From assembly GCA_963707065.1 (NCBI GenBank), contig CAVPPJ010000053.1, positions 182,758-246,757 on the forward strand: a DNA stretch of 64,000 nt. Reading direction: 5' to 3'. The notes beneath the pieces are model-generated. The model saw only the letters and a program-made list of their open reading frames with translations, was not told the origin of the DNA and made no database searches. The DNA is from Palsa-506 sp963707065. GTDB lineage: Bacteria; Actinomycetota; Actinomycetes; Streptosporangiales; Streptosporangiaceae. This document shows positions 7,275 to 15,536 of this stretch, one piece after another (positions within the stretch are counted from its first letter, which is position 1; every line of letters starts with the position of its first letter). A program made the position numbers and the translations under genes.

Positions 7275-8398
7275 TCAACGGCGGTCGGCCCTGGGCGGCC
7301 GGACATCCGGGATGGCTGCGGCAGCGGCGCGGCGGCCGGCCACGCCTGGCCCGTCGCCAGCTCGCGCGCGTTCGCCGGGCCGGCCGCCGGCGCCGGCGAG
7401 CCCGGCGGGCCGGGCATCCGGCCCGGCGCGGCCAGTTCGGTGGCGGCTCTCGGCGGAGCGGGCTGGACCAGCCCGCTGGCGGCCCACTCGAGCCCGCATG
7501 CCGCCCGCAGGGCAGTCGCGAAGTCGAGGCAGCTCGCATAGCGGTCATCCGGCGATTTAGCCAGTGCTCGCGCGAATACCCGGTCGACCGCCGGCGGCAG
7601 GTCCGGACGGCGCGCGGTCAATGCCGGGGGCGGCAGCGAGAGCTGGGCAAACACCGCGCCGAGATCCTGATTCCGCTGGAACGGCGGCGAGCCGGAGAAC
7701 ATCTCGAAAGCGGCACACGCCAGCGCGTAAAGATCGGCACGGCCGTCCACCGGGCGTGCCTCGATCTGCTCCGGCGCCATGTAGTCGAGCGTGCCCACGA
7801 ACTGGCCAGTCTGCGTCAGGCCGGCCATGGACAGGGCCTGCTTACTGAGCCCGAAGTCGGCGAGATAGACGTGATCCGGGCGACCGCCCCCGGCCACCAC
7901 GGCGAGCAGGATGTTGGCCGGCTTGACGTCGCGGTGCACGAGGCCGATGGCGTGGGAGGCGTCCAGCGCGGACCCCACCTGGGCGACGATGCTGGTGACG
8001 CGGGCCGCGTCCAGCGGGCCGAGCCGCCGGAAGAGCGTCCGCACGTCTCCCCCGCCGACATAGCGCATCGCGATGAACAGGATTCCGCCGGCCTCACCGG
8101 CCTCGAAGACCGGGATGATGTGCGGATGGTCAACGGCAGCGGCAGCCCTCGACTCGCTGATGAACCGCTGGCGGAATGAGTCGTCGCGGGCGATCTCGGG
8201 CGCCAGGATCTTCAGTGCGACCCATCGGTCGAGCCGGACGTCGAGCGCACGGTAGACGACCGCCATGCCGCCCCAGCCGATCTGCTCCTCCAGCCGGTAG
8301 CTGGCGATCAGCGCGCCGGCCCCGACCTCGCCGGCCGCGGCAGGGACTTCGTCAGTCACCGCGCCTCCAGCGCTCGCCCGTCCACCCGGTGCCGGCAT
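6632..8398 (-). CDS. PASTA-less Hanks-type serine/threonine protein kinase
   Basis: The N-terminal ~300 residues form a complete Hanks kinase: glycine loop IGWGGMAVVY (about 40-49), Lys63 in VALKIL, catalytic loop HRDVKPANIL, DFG in YLADFGLSK, and APE in DYMAPEQIE. It phosphorylates Ser/Thr and is probably membrane anchored. After about residue 310 comes a Pro/Ala/Gly-rich linker containing two 60-bp repeats. Beyond the repeats this frame becomes Pro/Arg/Ser-rich nonsense, while the membrane helix and sensor domain continue in the frame of 6492-7274. ATG 8398 fits a short leader before the kinase fold. The kinase assignment is certain; the true C-terminus is not this frame's. Confidence 0.85.
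   Translation of the reverse strand: MPAPGGRASAGGAVTDEVPAAAGEVGAGALIASYRLEEQIGWGGMAVVYRALDVRLDRWVALKILAPEIARDDSFRQRFISESRAAAAVDHPHIIPVFEAGEAGGILFIAMRYVGGGDVRTLFRRLGPLDAARVTSIVAQVGSALDASHAIGLVHRDVKPANILLAVVAGGGRPDHVYLADFGLSKQALSMAGLTQTGQFVGTLDYMAPEQIEARPVDGRADLYALACAAFEMFSGSPPFQRNQDLGAVFAQLSLPPPALTARRPDLPPAVDRVFARALAKSPDDRYASCLDFATALRAACGLEWAASGLVQPAPPRAATELAAPGRMPGPPGSPAPAAGPANARELATGQAWPAAAPLPQPSRMSGRPGPTAVDRGGQRPAGQRPAGRQPGSGRPGKDGAVPPRPGRSGAAPRRPASHGAAPHRPGRSGAAPRRPASHGAAPHRPGRSGAAPRRPGMAGANRRQPGMGRPASTRPRRAAGPAGGHSPWRLPPPSSSSAWPAAPLPCCVTVDPHHPHHHRRLPPASRKPARSIRAARRRSGDRPPPSGRTSRPLTVITICGHGNSAAGTARRLTPSSCADSLPRPRTP
7039..7180. repeat. 60-bp in-gene tandem repeat with five G6 tracts
   Basis: Sequence from 7041 repeats with a 60-bp period (7041-7100, 7101-7160, partial to 7180); each unit consists of two related 30-bp halves. 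Every half starts with a run of six G on the plus strand (six C in the mRNA), at 7039-7044, 7069-7074, 7099-7104, 7129-7134 and 7159-7164. All frames are open here. The array sits where the kinase gene changes frame. Confidence 0.85.
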
Positions 8399-8516
8399 CG
8401 CTTCTCACAAAGGCGTCATCCTGGCACCTTGACCACTCGCCTTACTGGCAAATTGCGGGATAGAACACCAGTATCCGCACCGCCTGCCATCGGCTGTCAA
8501 CCACGGTCAGTAGTCA

Positions 8517-9014
8517 CTACGATGTGCGATCGTTTGCACGGATGGCGGCTATCACGCCCGGCATGGCCGCCTCGATGAGGCGGAGGGCTCGTTCATAGTC
8601 GGCGGCACCGCCGCGAACCGGATCAGGAACGCATCCGGCGTCCCCGGCGGCCGGATCGAAGCTTCTGAGCAGCCGGATCCTCGCCGCTGACGGCTCGGCT
8701 GGCGCCGCCGCCAGGCGCAGCAAGCGCTCGTGCCCGGTATCCAGGGCGATGATCAGGTCGTAGCGGTGCAGCATGCCGGGCTCGAACCGGCGGACTACAT
8801 GCTCGCAGGCGTATCCTCGCCGCTGGAGGGCCGCGACAGCCCGCGGGTCCGCTGGTCCGCCGGGTTCGCGAACGTGCAGGCCGGAGCTGGCGACGCCGAC
8901 CAGGTTGGCGAGACCTTCGTGGCGGAGCCTGGCCCGGAGGACATGTTCGGCCATCGGCGACCGGCAAGTGTTGCCGGAGCAGACGAACATCACTTCGCAG
9001 CGTTTCTGCGCCAT
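8517..9014 (-). CDS. low-molecular-weight protein-tyrosine phosphatase
   Basis: This 165-residue protein starts MAQKRCEVMF and carries the LMW-PTP P-loop VCSGNTCRSP (nucleophile Cys12, Arg18). The late acidic motif CVPDPVRGG supplies the general-acid Asp. It would dephosphorylate phosphotyrosine proteins or, in some bacteria, polysaccharide-synthesis kinases. ATG at 9012-9014 was chosen because the fold begins immediately; the longer frame to 9089 runs through the terminator hairpin at 9036-9072. It follows the epimerase gene on the same strand but is separated from it by that hairpin. Confidence 0.85.
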   Translation of the reverse strand: MAQKRCEVMFVCSGNTCRSPMAEHVLRARLRHEGLANLVGVASSGLHVREPGGPADPRAVAALQRRGYACEHVVRRFEPGMLHRYDLIIALDTGHERLLRLAAAPAEPSAARIRLLRSFDPAAGDAGCVPDPVRGGAADYERALRLIEAAMPGVIAAIRANDRTS

Positions 9015-9035
9015 GAACATCATTCTGACCGAAAA

Positions 9036-9072
9036 CGGGTGCGCCCCCAGCCAATGGCTGGGGGCGCACCCG
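9036..9072 (-). terminator. intrinsic terminator with perfect 18-bp arms
   Basis: CGGGTGCGCCCCCAGCCA at 9036-9053 is repeated in exact inverse at 9055-9072, leaving one central base. On the minus strand the hairpin is followed by TTTTC. It lies 72 bp after the end of the epimerase gene and 22 bp before the phosphatase start, so it should end the epimerase transcript. Confidence 0.8.
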
Positions 9073-9143
9073 CCTGACCCATGGACCACCTGGTCCGGCT
9101 GGCCGTCCCGGTGGCGCCGTTGCCCCTGGCCGGGGCGAGCCGC

Positions 9144-10391
9144 CTACTGCTGGGCGGGAACCTCGGCCTGCACGGGCGCCTCGGCCGGCGCGGGCACGGC
9201 AGTCAGCAGGTCGTCCGCGGTCTCCATGCCCGCCCGCCAGACCGAGCGGGCCACGATCTTGGTCGGGTCGGCGCGGCCGGCGTAACGGGCAGCGATATCG
9301 GTGCACTCCTCTAGCAGGCCCTCGGACAGCGTGGTCGGCTGCAGGCCGAGGGCGAGGAACTGGTCGTTGCGGACGTTGAGGTCGTTCTCTTCCGCTTCCC
9401 GCCTCGGGTTCGGCAGGTAGGCGATGTCCACGCCCATCGCGTCGCCGACCAGCTTGGCCAGCTCGAGCACGCGGTGCACCTCGGTGATCTGGTTGAGCAC
9501 CTGCGGGCGTGAGCCTGCCTGCGGCGGGTTGGCGATCGCGATCTCGATGCACCGGACGGTGTCGCGGATGTGGATGAACGCGCGGGTCTGGCCGCCGGTG
9601 CCGTGCACGGTCAGCGGGTGCCCGATCGCGGCCTGCATCAGGAACCGGTTCAGCACGGTGCCGTAGTCGCCGTCGTAGTCGAACCGGTTGATCAGCCGCT
9701 CGTCGCGGCAGGTCTGGTCGGTCTGCGTGCCCCAGACGATGCCCTGGTGAAGATCGGTGATCCGCAGCCCGTCGTTCTTCGCGTAGAACGAGAACAGCAG
9801 CTGATCCAGCGTCTTGGTCATGTGGTACACCGAACCCGGATTCGCCGGGTGCAGGATCTCCCGCTCGATCTCGCCGTCCGGGGTCGGCACCTTCACGGTC
9901 AGGTAGCCCTCGGGGATCGGGGCGGTGCCGGACCAGCCGTAGCCGTAAACCCCCATCGTGCCCAGGTGCGCAAGCGCCGCGTCGATCCCGGTCTCGACCA
10001 GCGCGGTCAGCAGGTTGTGCGTCGCCCGCACGTTGTTATCGACGGTGTAGCGCTTCGTCTGCGGCGACCGCATCGAGTACGGCGCGGCGCGCTGCTCGGC
10101 GAAATGCACAATCGCGTCCGGCCGGAGCTCCGCCAGCACGGCGACCAGCCGGTCGTACTCGGTGGCAAGATCGAGGTTCACGAAGCCGATGCTGCGGCCG
10201 GAGACCTCACGCCAGGCGCGCAGCCGCTCGCCGATCGGCCGGATCGGCGTCAGCGACTCCACCTCAAGGTCAACGTCGATCTTCCGCCGGCTCAGGTTGT
10301 CGATGACGGTGATGTCGTGACCGCGATCCGACAAGTAGAGCGTGGTCGGCCAGCCACAGAAGCCATCGCCGCCAAGAACCAGAACGCGCAT
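9144..10391 (-). CDS. SqdB-like NAD-dependent epimerase (UDP-sulfoquinovose synthase family)
   Basis: This is a 415-residue extended-SDR protein. The Rossmann motif VLVLGGDGFCGWPTTLYLS (residues 3-21) replaces the usual GxxGxxG with the SqdB-type GxDGxCGW. The stretches VIDNLSRR, SLTPIRPI, HFAEQRAAPYSMRS and the YxxxK-type catalytic YHMTK are all hallmarks of the SqdB group. UDP-sulfoquinovose synthases make UDP-sulfoquinovose from UDP-glucose and sulfite; related actinobacterial proteins may make other head groups. No SqdX-like glycosyltransferase is next to it. The C-terminal Ala/Pro/Glu tail (about 395-415) is extra. ATG 10391 starts right at the nucleotide-binding strand. Confidence 0.8.
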   Translation of the reverse strand: MRVLVLGGDGFCGWPTTLYLSDRGHDITVIDNLSRRKIDVDLEVESLTPIRPIGERLRAWREVSGRSIGFVNLDLATEYDRLVAVLAELRPDAIVHFAEQRAAPYSMRSPQTKRYTVDNNVRATHNLLTALVETGIDAALAHLGTMGVYGYGWSGTAPIPEGYLTVKVPTPDGEIEREILHPANPGSVYHMTKTLDQLLFSFYAKNDGLRITDLHQGIVWGTQTDQTCRDERLINRFDYDGDYGTVLNRFLMQAAIGHPLTVHGTGGQTRAFIHIRDTVRCIEIAIANPPQAGSRPQVLNQITEVHRVLELAKLVGDAMGVDIAYLPNPRREAEENDLNVRNDQFLALGLQPTTLSEGLLEECTDIAARYAGRADPTKIVARSVWRAGMETADDLLTAVPAPAEAPVQAEVPAQQ

Positions 10392-10621
10392 TCCGACTCC
10401 TATCAGATTCCGTCATGGACAGGGCAGCACCCGATAGCTGCCATTGGAGGCCCGGGAGCCAGCTGGATGAGATGCATGTCCAGCCACGGCGTCCCGTAAG
10501 TCCGGGCAGTCTACCTGGCAGCCTGCCCGGCTGCCTGGTCGTGCGACGGAGTGGTTACTGAGGGACAGGACCAACGGAACCTGGCCGGACATTTCAGGCA
10601 GTCCTGAGCATACGGCTCGGG

Positions 10622-10640
10622 CTCAGCGAACGTCGCTGAG
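10622..10640. terminator. small hairpin, possible terminator
   Basis: CTCAGCGA at 10622-10629 is followed after three bases by its inverse TCGCTGAG at 10633-10640. It lies just beyond the 3' end (10651) of the minus-strand hypothetical gene. There is no clear T-run, so confidence is limited. Confidence 0.4.
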
Positions 10641-10650
10641 GGGGCGCCAG

Positions 10651-11408
10651 TCAAGGACACCGCAGATTCCCGGCGGGCAAAGGTAAAATTTTGGTCATTG
10701 CCTCGACGGCGATGGCAGGAGCCGCGCGGGCGGGCCCGATGCCGCGGTCAGGCTGGCCGAGGCGGAAACGCACCTTGCCGTGCAGGACCGTCCCGGACTC
10801 CGCGCAGCCGTCCGTGAGTCCTTCGCCCGGAAAGAGCGTGAACGTCCAGCGGCGGTTCAGGTCACTGTCGGGGAGATCACGGCCGCTCTGCAGGACCCTG
10901 GCTCCCCAGACCTGGCGGATCATCAGCTGCCTGGTATCCGCGCCGTCGATCGTGAATGGGGCCGCTTGCTCGTTCACGATCTGGTTGTAACTGCCGAACG
11001 ACGGGCCGTAAGGGCCGGTGACGGTAGCGACTAGCGCCCACGGCGGCCGGGCCCGGCCCCGGCCCCGAGCGCGCCGGCGGCCAGCCGCTCGTCGAACACG
11101 TCATCGGCGGGCACGGCGAGCTGGTCCCGCCTGGTGGCCGCAGCCAGGCGGGTATCCAGCTTCCCGGGATCCGGGACGAGCAGAATCCCGTAGGTCACAT
11201 CGGATGCGAAACGCGCCGCCGCGAAGTGATCACGGAGCGCTTGCACCGCGCGTTCCCCGGCACGCCATGCCTCGTCGGGAAACGCATCCGCCAGGTACCC
11301 GGGGGCCACGGCCGGCAGCCCGGCTGCTGCCACCGCGCCGGCTACCGACGCGCACCGGGACCATCCGGACGCAGCGAGCCTGGCGATCTGCTCACTCTTG
11401 AACGACAT
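10651..11408 (-). pseudogene. hypothetical gene split between two frames
   Basis: The minus strand carries a 125-residue frame from 11408 (starting MSFKSEQIARLAASGW) that degenerates to Gly/Ala/Arg and stops at 11031. A second frame continues with protein-like sequence (LVATVTGPYGPSFGSY, then an internal GTG at 10977 and TFTLFPGEGL) to 10651. The second frame has no good start of its own. One missing base near 11040-11070, within a GC-rich run, would join them into about 250 residues. I do not recognise the family. It may instead be two overlapping genes. Confidence 0.45.
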
Positions 11409-11638
11409 CCCGTTTCCTTTGCGCCCTCGCCCTGGCGGCCGGACGCTACAGGAAGGTTCGCATGACCGTCACGTCGATGCCCTCGTAATGAGCCTGGCGA
11501 ATGACCTGCCAGTCCATGCGTACCGCCGTCCGGCCGGAAATGGCAAGGTCAGCGACACCCGCCGGCGTCATGGGCCGTAGCATCGGCCCGGCAGGGCAGA
11601 GCTGACGGATCACCAGGCACGACGGCGGCGAGGTGGCG

Positions 11639-12541
11639 ATGGGCGACTCGGTAAGGGCGCAGTTCGATGTGCTGGATGAGCGGTTCCGCTTCTGCAAGGG
11701 GGACGCGTCGCTGGAACGGCTGCATGCAGGATGCCGCTGGACTGAGGGGCCCGCCTATTTCCCGGCGGGGCGCTACCTCGTGTTCAGCGACATCCCGAAC
11801 GACCGGATCCTCCGCTGGGACGAGACCACCGGCGCGGTGGGCGTCTTCCGCCAGCCGGCCGGCTACGCCAACGGTCACACGGTCGACCGGCAGGGCCGCC
11901 TGGTCAGCTGCGAGCACGGCGGCCGCCGGGTCAGCCGGACTGAGCACGACGGGTCGGTCACCGTGCTCGCAGCCGCTTACCAGGGCAAGCGGCTGAACAG
12001 CCCCAACGACATCGTGGAGCACGCAGACGGCGCGCTGTGGTTCACCGACCCGGCCTATGGCATCGACTCCGACTACGAGGGACACCAGGCGGACAGCGAG
12101 ATCGGCGCGTGCCTCGTCTACCGGCTTGACCCGGTTACCGGGACCCTGGGCGTGGTGGCGGACGACTTCGAGCGTCCTAACGGGCTCGCGTTCTCAGCGG
12201 ACGAGCGGCAGCTCTACATTTCCGACAGCCGGCGCCAGCACATCCGGGTCTTCGGCGTGACCGACGCGCTCACGCTGGCCGGCGGCGAGGTCTTCGCGAC
12301 CTGCGGCGCCGGCACCTTTGACGGCATCCGCCTCGATGCGGACGGCCGGATCTGGGCGGCGGCCGGCGACGGGCTGCACTGCTTCGACCCGGACGGCACG
12401 CTGATCGGGAAGCTCCGGGTGCCGGAGGTCGTCGCCAACTTCACCTTCGGCGGCGCCCAGCGCAACCACCTGTTCATCTGCGCGACCAGTTCGCTGTACT
12501 CAATCCGGGTCAACGTCAACGGGGCCCGCTACCCGCGGTGA
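11639..12541 (+). CDS. SMP-30/gluconolactonase/LRE-type lactonase
   Basis: This 300-residue six-bladed beta-propeller of the SMP-30 family has the metal-site patterns WTEGPAYFPAGRYLVFSDIP (Glu ligand), RLNSPNDIVEHADGALWFTD (Asn) and RPNGLAFSADERQLYISDS (Asn and Asp). These enzymes open sugar lactones such as gluconolactone or xylonolactone with one divalent metal. ATG 11639 follows GAGG at 11630-11633 with normal spacing; a GTG two codons upstream is the alternative. It is followed after about 80 bp by prolyl aminopeptidase on the same strand. It acts in the cytoplasm (no signal peptide). Confidence 0.85.
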   Translation: MGDSVRAQFDVLDERFRFCKGDASLERLHAGCRWTEGPAYFPAGRYLVFSDIPNDRILRWDETTGAVGVFRQPAGYANGHTVDRQGRLVSCEHGGRRVSRTEHDGSVTVLAAAYQGKRLNSPNDIVEHADGALWFTDPAYGIDSDYEGHQADSEIGACLVYRLDPVTGTLGVVADDFERPNGLAFSADERQLYISDSRRQHIRVFGVTDALTLAGGEVFATCGAGTFDGIRLDADGRIWAAAGDGLHCFDPDGTLIGKLRVPEVVANFTFGGAQRNHLFICATSSLYSIRVNVNGARYPR

Positions 12542-12623
12542 CCGCTGCGCTACGTCAGCTGCGACCCGCGGTGCTCGCCGGTAACATCTGAGAACGATTG
12601 CATCCCCCGAAGGAGCCCAGCAG

Positions 12624-13583
12624 ATGGCCGCGCCCTACCCTCCGATCGAGCCCTACGACCACGGGATGCTCGACACCGGTGACGGCAATCTCGTCTACTG
12701 GGAAGCCTGCGGCAACCCGGACGGCAAGCCCGCGCTAGTCGTGCACGGCGGCCCCGGGTCGGGATGCAGCACCGGGCCGCGCAGGTCCTTCGACCCGGCC
12801 CGGTACCGGGCCATCCTGTTCGACCAGCGCGGCTGCGGCCGCAGCACCCCGCACGCGAGCGATCCCGCCGCGGACATGAGCCGCAACACCACCGGGCACC
12901 TGCTCGCCGACATGGAGCAACTGCGCCGCCACCTGGGCATCGACCGCTGGCTGCTCTTCGGGGGCTCCTGGGGGTCCACGCTGATCCTGGCCTATGCCGA
13001 GCGCTACCCGGACCGGGTGTCGGAGATCGTCATCCCCAGTGTCACCACCAACCGGCGGTCGGAGACCGACTGGCTCTACCGGGGGGTGGCGCGGTTCTTC
13101 CCCGCGGAGTGGGAGCGGTTCCGGGCCGGCGCCGGCGACGTCGGCCACGATGGCGAACTCGTCGCGGCCTACGCGCGGCTGATGGAAAACCCCGATCCGC
13201 TCGTCCGGGCGAAAGCCGCGGTCGACTGGGCCACCTGGGAGGATGCGGTGGTCTCACTGGAGCCCAGCGGCAAGCCGGACATTTACAGCGACCGGCCGCC
13301 GGCTGCCCTGCAGGCCTTCGTCCGCATCTGCGCGCACTACTTCTCGCACGGCGCGTGGCTGGAAGAAGGCATTCTGCTGCGCAATGCCGGGCGGCTGGCC
13401 GGCATCCCCGGCGTGCTGATCCACGGCCGCCTCGACCTCAGCTGCCCGCTCGACACTGCCTGGGCACTCGCCCGTGCCTGGCCCGGCTCGCGGCTGACGG
13501 TCATCGATGACTCGGGACACCGGGGCAGTGACTCGATGCACCAGCATGTGTACGCCGCAATCGACCGCTTCGGGCGGCAGTGA
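12624..13583 (+). CDS. pip: prolyl aminopeptidase (S33 alpha/beta hydrolase)
   Basis: This 319-residue protein has all the proline iminopeptidase marks: oxyanion motif HGGPGSG (41-47), DQRGCGRSTPH (67-77), nucleophile elbow GGSWGSTL with Ser115, Asp in HGRLDLSCP and His in DSGHRGSD. It removes N-terminal proline from peptides in the cytoplasm. ATG 12624 is preceded by GAAGGAG at about 12609-12615. Length and motif order match bacterial Pip closely. Confidence 0.92.
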   Translation: MAAPYPPIEPYDHGMLDTGDGNLVYWEACGNPDGKPALVVHGGPGSGCSTGPRRSFDPARYRAILFDQRGCGRSTPHASDPAADMSRNTTGHLLADMEQLRRHLGIDRWLLFGGSWGSTLILAYAERYPDRVSEIVIPSVTTNRRSETDWLYRGVARFFPAEWERFRAGAGDVGHDGELVAAYARLMENPDPLVRAKAAVDWATWEDAVVSLEPSGKPDIYSDRPPAALQAFVRICAHYFSHGAWLEEGILLRNAGRLAGIPGVLIHGRLDLSCPLDTAWALARAWPGSRLTVIDDSGHRGSDSMHQHVYAAIDRFGRQ

Positions 13584-13623
13584 AAATCAGGCCGGCCGTC
13601 CCCATGCCGAGCGCGACCCCCCG

Positions 13624-13664
13624 TTGACATCTCTGATAGCTCCTGTCTACCATAGTGATATCAG
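13624..13664 (+). promoter_or_regulatory. sigma70-type promoter with overlapping inverted repeat
   Basis: TTGACA (13624-13629) is followed after 18 bp by TACCAT (13648-13653). The inverted pair CTGATA (13633-13638) and TATCAG (13659-13664) brackets the -10 box, a plausible repressor site. It is about 80-90 bp upstream of the exporter ATPase start. Confidence 0.55.
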
Positions 13665-13743
13665 TTTAAATCGCTAGCGACGGACGGCGCCACGGGAGCA
13701 AACAGTGCACCCGGACGGATGGCACGCGGACAGGAAGGCAGTC

Positions 13744-14757
13744 ATGGGCGTATCGAGAGGCGTCGGGACTGTTGCCCCGACGCGCACGACAGTTACCGCG
13801 ATCGGGCCCGGCTGGCCGAGCCAGGCGGCGAACCGGCCAGCGGTGGAAATCGCGCATCTCCGCAAGACCTACGGACCGCTGGTCGCGGTCGACGACGTTT
13901 CCTTCTCGGTTGCCGAGGGCGAGATCTTCGGCATCCTCGGCCCGAACGGAGCGGGGAAGACCACCACCGCCGAGTGCGCCATCGGGATCCGGTCACCGGA
14001 CTCGGGGACGATCCGGCTGCTGGGCCTGGACCCGCAAGCCGACCGGGACGAGGTGCACGAGATCGTCGGGGTGCAGCTCCAGGCGAGCGCGCTGCCGGCC
14101 AAGCTCAAGGTCGGGGAGATCCTCGATATGTACCGGTCGTTCTACCGTCAGCCGGCCGACATCGGCGAGCTGCTCGAGGTGCTCGGACTCGCCGGGAAGC
14201 GCACGGATTACTACAAGTCACTGTCAGGCGGCCAGCGGCAGCGGCTGTCCATTGCGCTGGCGCTCATCGGCCGGCCGAAGATCGCGGTGCTCGACGAGAT
14301 GACAACGGGCCTGGACCCGCGGGCCCGCCGGGACGCCTGGGAGCTCATCGAGGGCATGCGCACCCGTGGGGTGACGATCGTGCTGGTGACGCACTTCATG
14401 GAGGAAGCCGAACGGCTGTGCGACCGGGTGGCGCTGATCGACAACGGACGCATCGCCGCGCTGGGCACCCCGTCCAGCCTGGCCGCGAAGGCCAGGGGCG
14501 GGAAGGGGGTGCGGTTCCTGCCGTCGGCACCGTTCGATGACCGGGTGCTGACGGGGCTTCCCGAGGTGTCGCGGGTCGAGCACGAGGGCCAGCACGTGGT
14601 CGTCACCGGGACCGGAGAGCTGGTTAACGCTGTGCTCTTCGCCCTGGCCGCGGCCGGCGTGACCGCCTGTGACGTGCAACTCGATTCGTCGAATCTCGAA
14701 GACGCCTTCGTGAAGCTCACCGGGAGAAACCTGGACAAGGAAGGAGTAACGGCATGA
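13744..14757 (+). CDS. DrrA-type ABC transporter ATP-binding protein
   Basis: This is a single ABC ATPase with Walker A GPNGAGKTTT, signature LSGGQRQRLSIA, Walker B IAVLDEMTTGLD, switch His in VTHFM, and the C-terminal extension usual in the daunorubicin-resistance (DrrA) group. It energises export of a hydrophobic compound through the permease encoded next (4-bp ATGA overlap). ATG 13744 is supported by AGGAAGG five bases upstream; GTG 13705, preceded by GGGAG, is the alternative and gives 350 residues. The promoter at 13624 serves both. Confidence 0.85.
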   Translation: MGVSRGVGTVAPTRTTVTAIGPGWPSQAANRPAVEIAHLRKTYGPLVAVDDVSFSVAEGEIFGILGPNGAGKTTTAECAIGIRSPDSGTIRLLGLDPQADRDEVHEIVGVQLQASALPAKLKVGEILDMYRSFYRQPADIGELLEVLGLAGKRTDYYKSLSGGQRQRLSIALALIGRPKIAVLDEMTTGLDPRARRDAWELIEGMRTRGVTIVLVTHFMEEAERLCDRVALIDNGRIAALGTPSSLAAKARGGKGVRFLPSAPFDDRVLTGLPEVSRVEHEGQHVVVTGTGELVNAVLFALAAAGVTACDVQLDSSNLEDAFVKLTGRNLDKEGVTA

Positions 14758-15533
14758 GCTCGCTCTCGTTGCCGCTGCCGGGGATGGCGCGGCGTGCCGC
14801 ATTCGGCAAGATCGTAGTTAACGAGGCCAGGCTCGCCTGGCGGCGGCCGATCGGCCTGATCGGCGGTGTCGGCCTGCCGGTGGTGCTGCTGGTCATCTTC
14901 GGCCGGATTCCTGTCTTCCAGCAGCCCTCAGCAAGCCTGGGAGGGCTCACCGCATTCGATGTGTACATGCCGATCCTCGCCGTATTCGGACTCGCCATGC
15001 TCGCCCTGATGGGTCTCCCGATTCCGCTCGTTACCTACCGCGAGCTGGGAGTCCTGCGTCGCCTGTCGACAACCCCGGTTCCCCAGTCCTGGCTGCTTGC
15101 CGCACAGGGCGTCGTCCAGCTATGCGTGGGGCTGATCGGGGTCACCGTCATAGTCGGCGCGGGCGTCGCCGTCTTCGGGGCGGCCGCCCCGAGGAGCCCT
15201 GCCGGGTTTGCGCTCTCGGTCCTGCTGTCCATCGCCGGGCTCTTCCCCATCGGGCTGGTGATCGCCGCGATAGCCCGGACCGCGAACGGTGCGAGTGTCA
15301 TCGGCCGGCTGGTGTTCTTCCCCATGATGTTCTTCGCCGGCCTGTGGCTGCCGCGAGAGCTCATGCCGGCCGTGCTCCTGGACATCAGCAACTACACCCC
15401 GCTCGGCGCAGCGGTGGAGGCCATGCAGGACTCGATGCTAGGGGGCACTCTCCCGGTTGCACCGCTGCTGGTCCTGGCGGCGTACGCAGTGGTGTTCGGC
15501 TTCCTGGCGAGGCGCTTCTTCAGATGGGAGTAA
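14754..15533 (+). CDS. DrrB-type ABC-2 permease
   Basis: This 259-residue ABC-2 membrane protein has about six hydrophobic segments. The conserved G-V-L-R-R-L-S-T-T-P loop (VLRRLSTTPVP) is the ATPase-contact region of drug and polysaccharide exporters, and FFAGLWLPRELMPA is the usual periplasmic-side motif. It is translated from an ATGA overlap with the ATPase and forms the exporter with it. The neighbouring convergent gene resembles chloramphenicol phosphotransferase, which suggests an antibiotic self-protection context. Confidence 0.85.
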   Translation: MSSLSLPLPGMARRAAFGKIVVNEARLAWRRPIGLIGGVGLPVVLLVIFGRIPVFQQPSASLGGLTAFDVYMPILAVFGLAMLALMGLPIPLVTYRELGVLRRLSTTPVPQSWLLAAQGVVQLCVGLIGVTVIVGAGVAVFGAAAPRSPAGFALSVLLSIAGLFPIGLVIAAIARTANGASVIGRLVFFPMMFFAGLWLPRELMPAVLLDISNYTPLGAAVEAMQDSMLGGTLPVAPLLVLAAYAVVFGFLARRFFRWE

Positions 15534-15536
15534 CGG

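Noticed and set aside
6941..8179. 412-codon plus-strand frame across the kinase gene
   Set aside because: Antisense to the kinase domain, repetitive Pro/Gly/Arg composition, no domain.
8623..9552. 309-codon minus-strand frame overlapping the phosphatase and epimerase
   Set aside because: Arg/Pro/Gly-rich shadow; it crosses a terminator hairpin and two well-supported genes.
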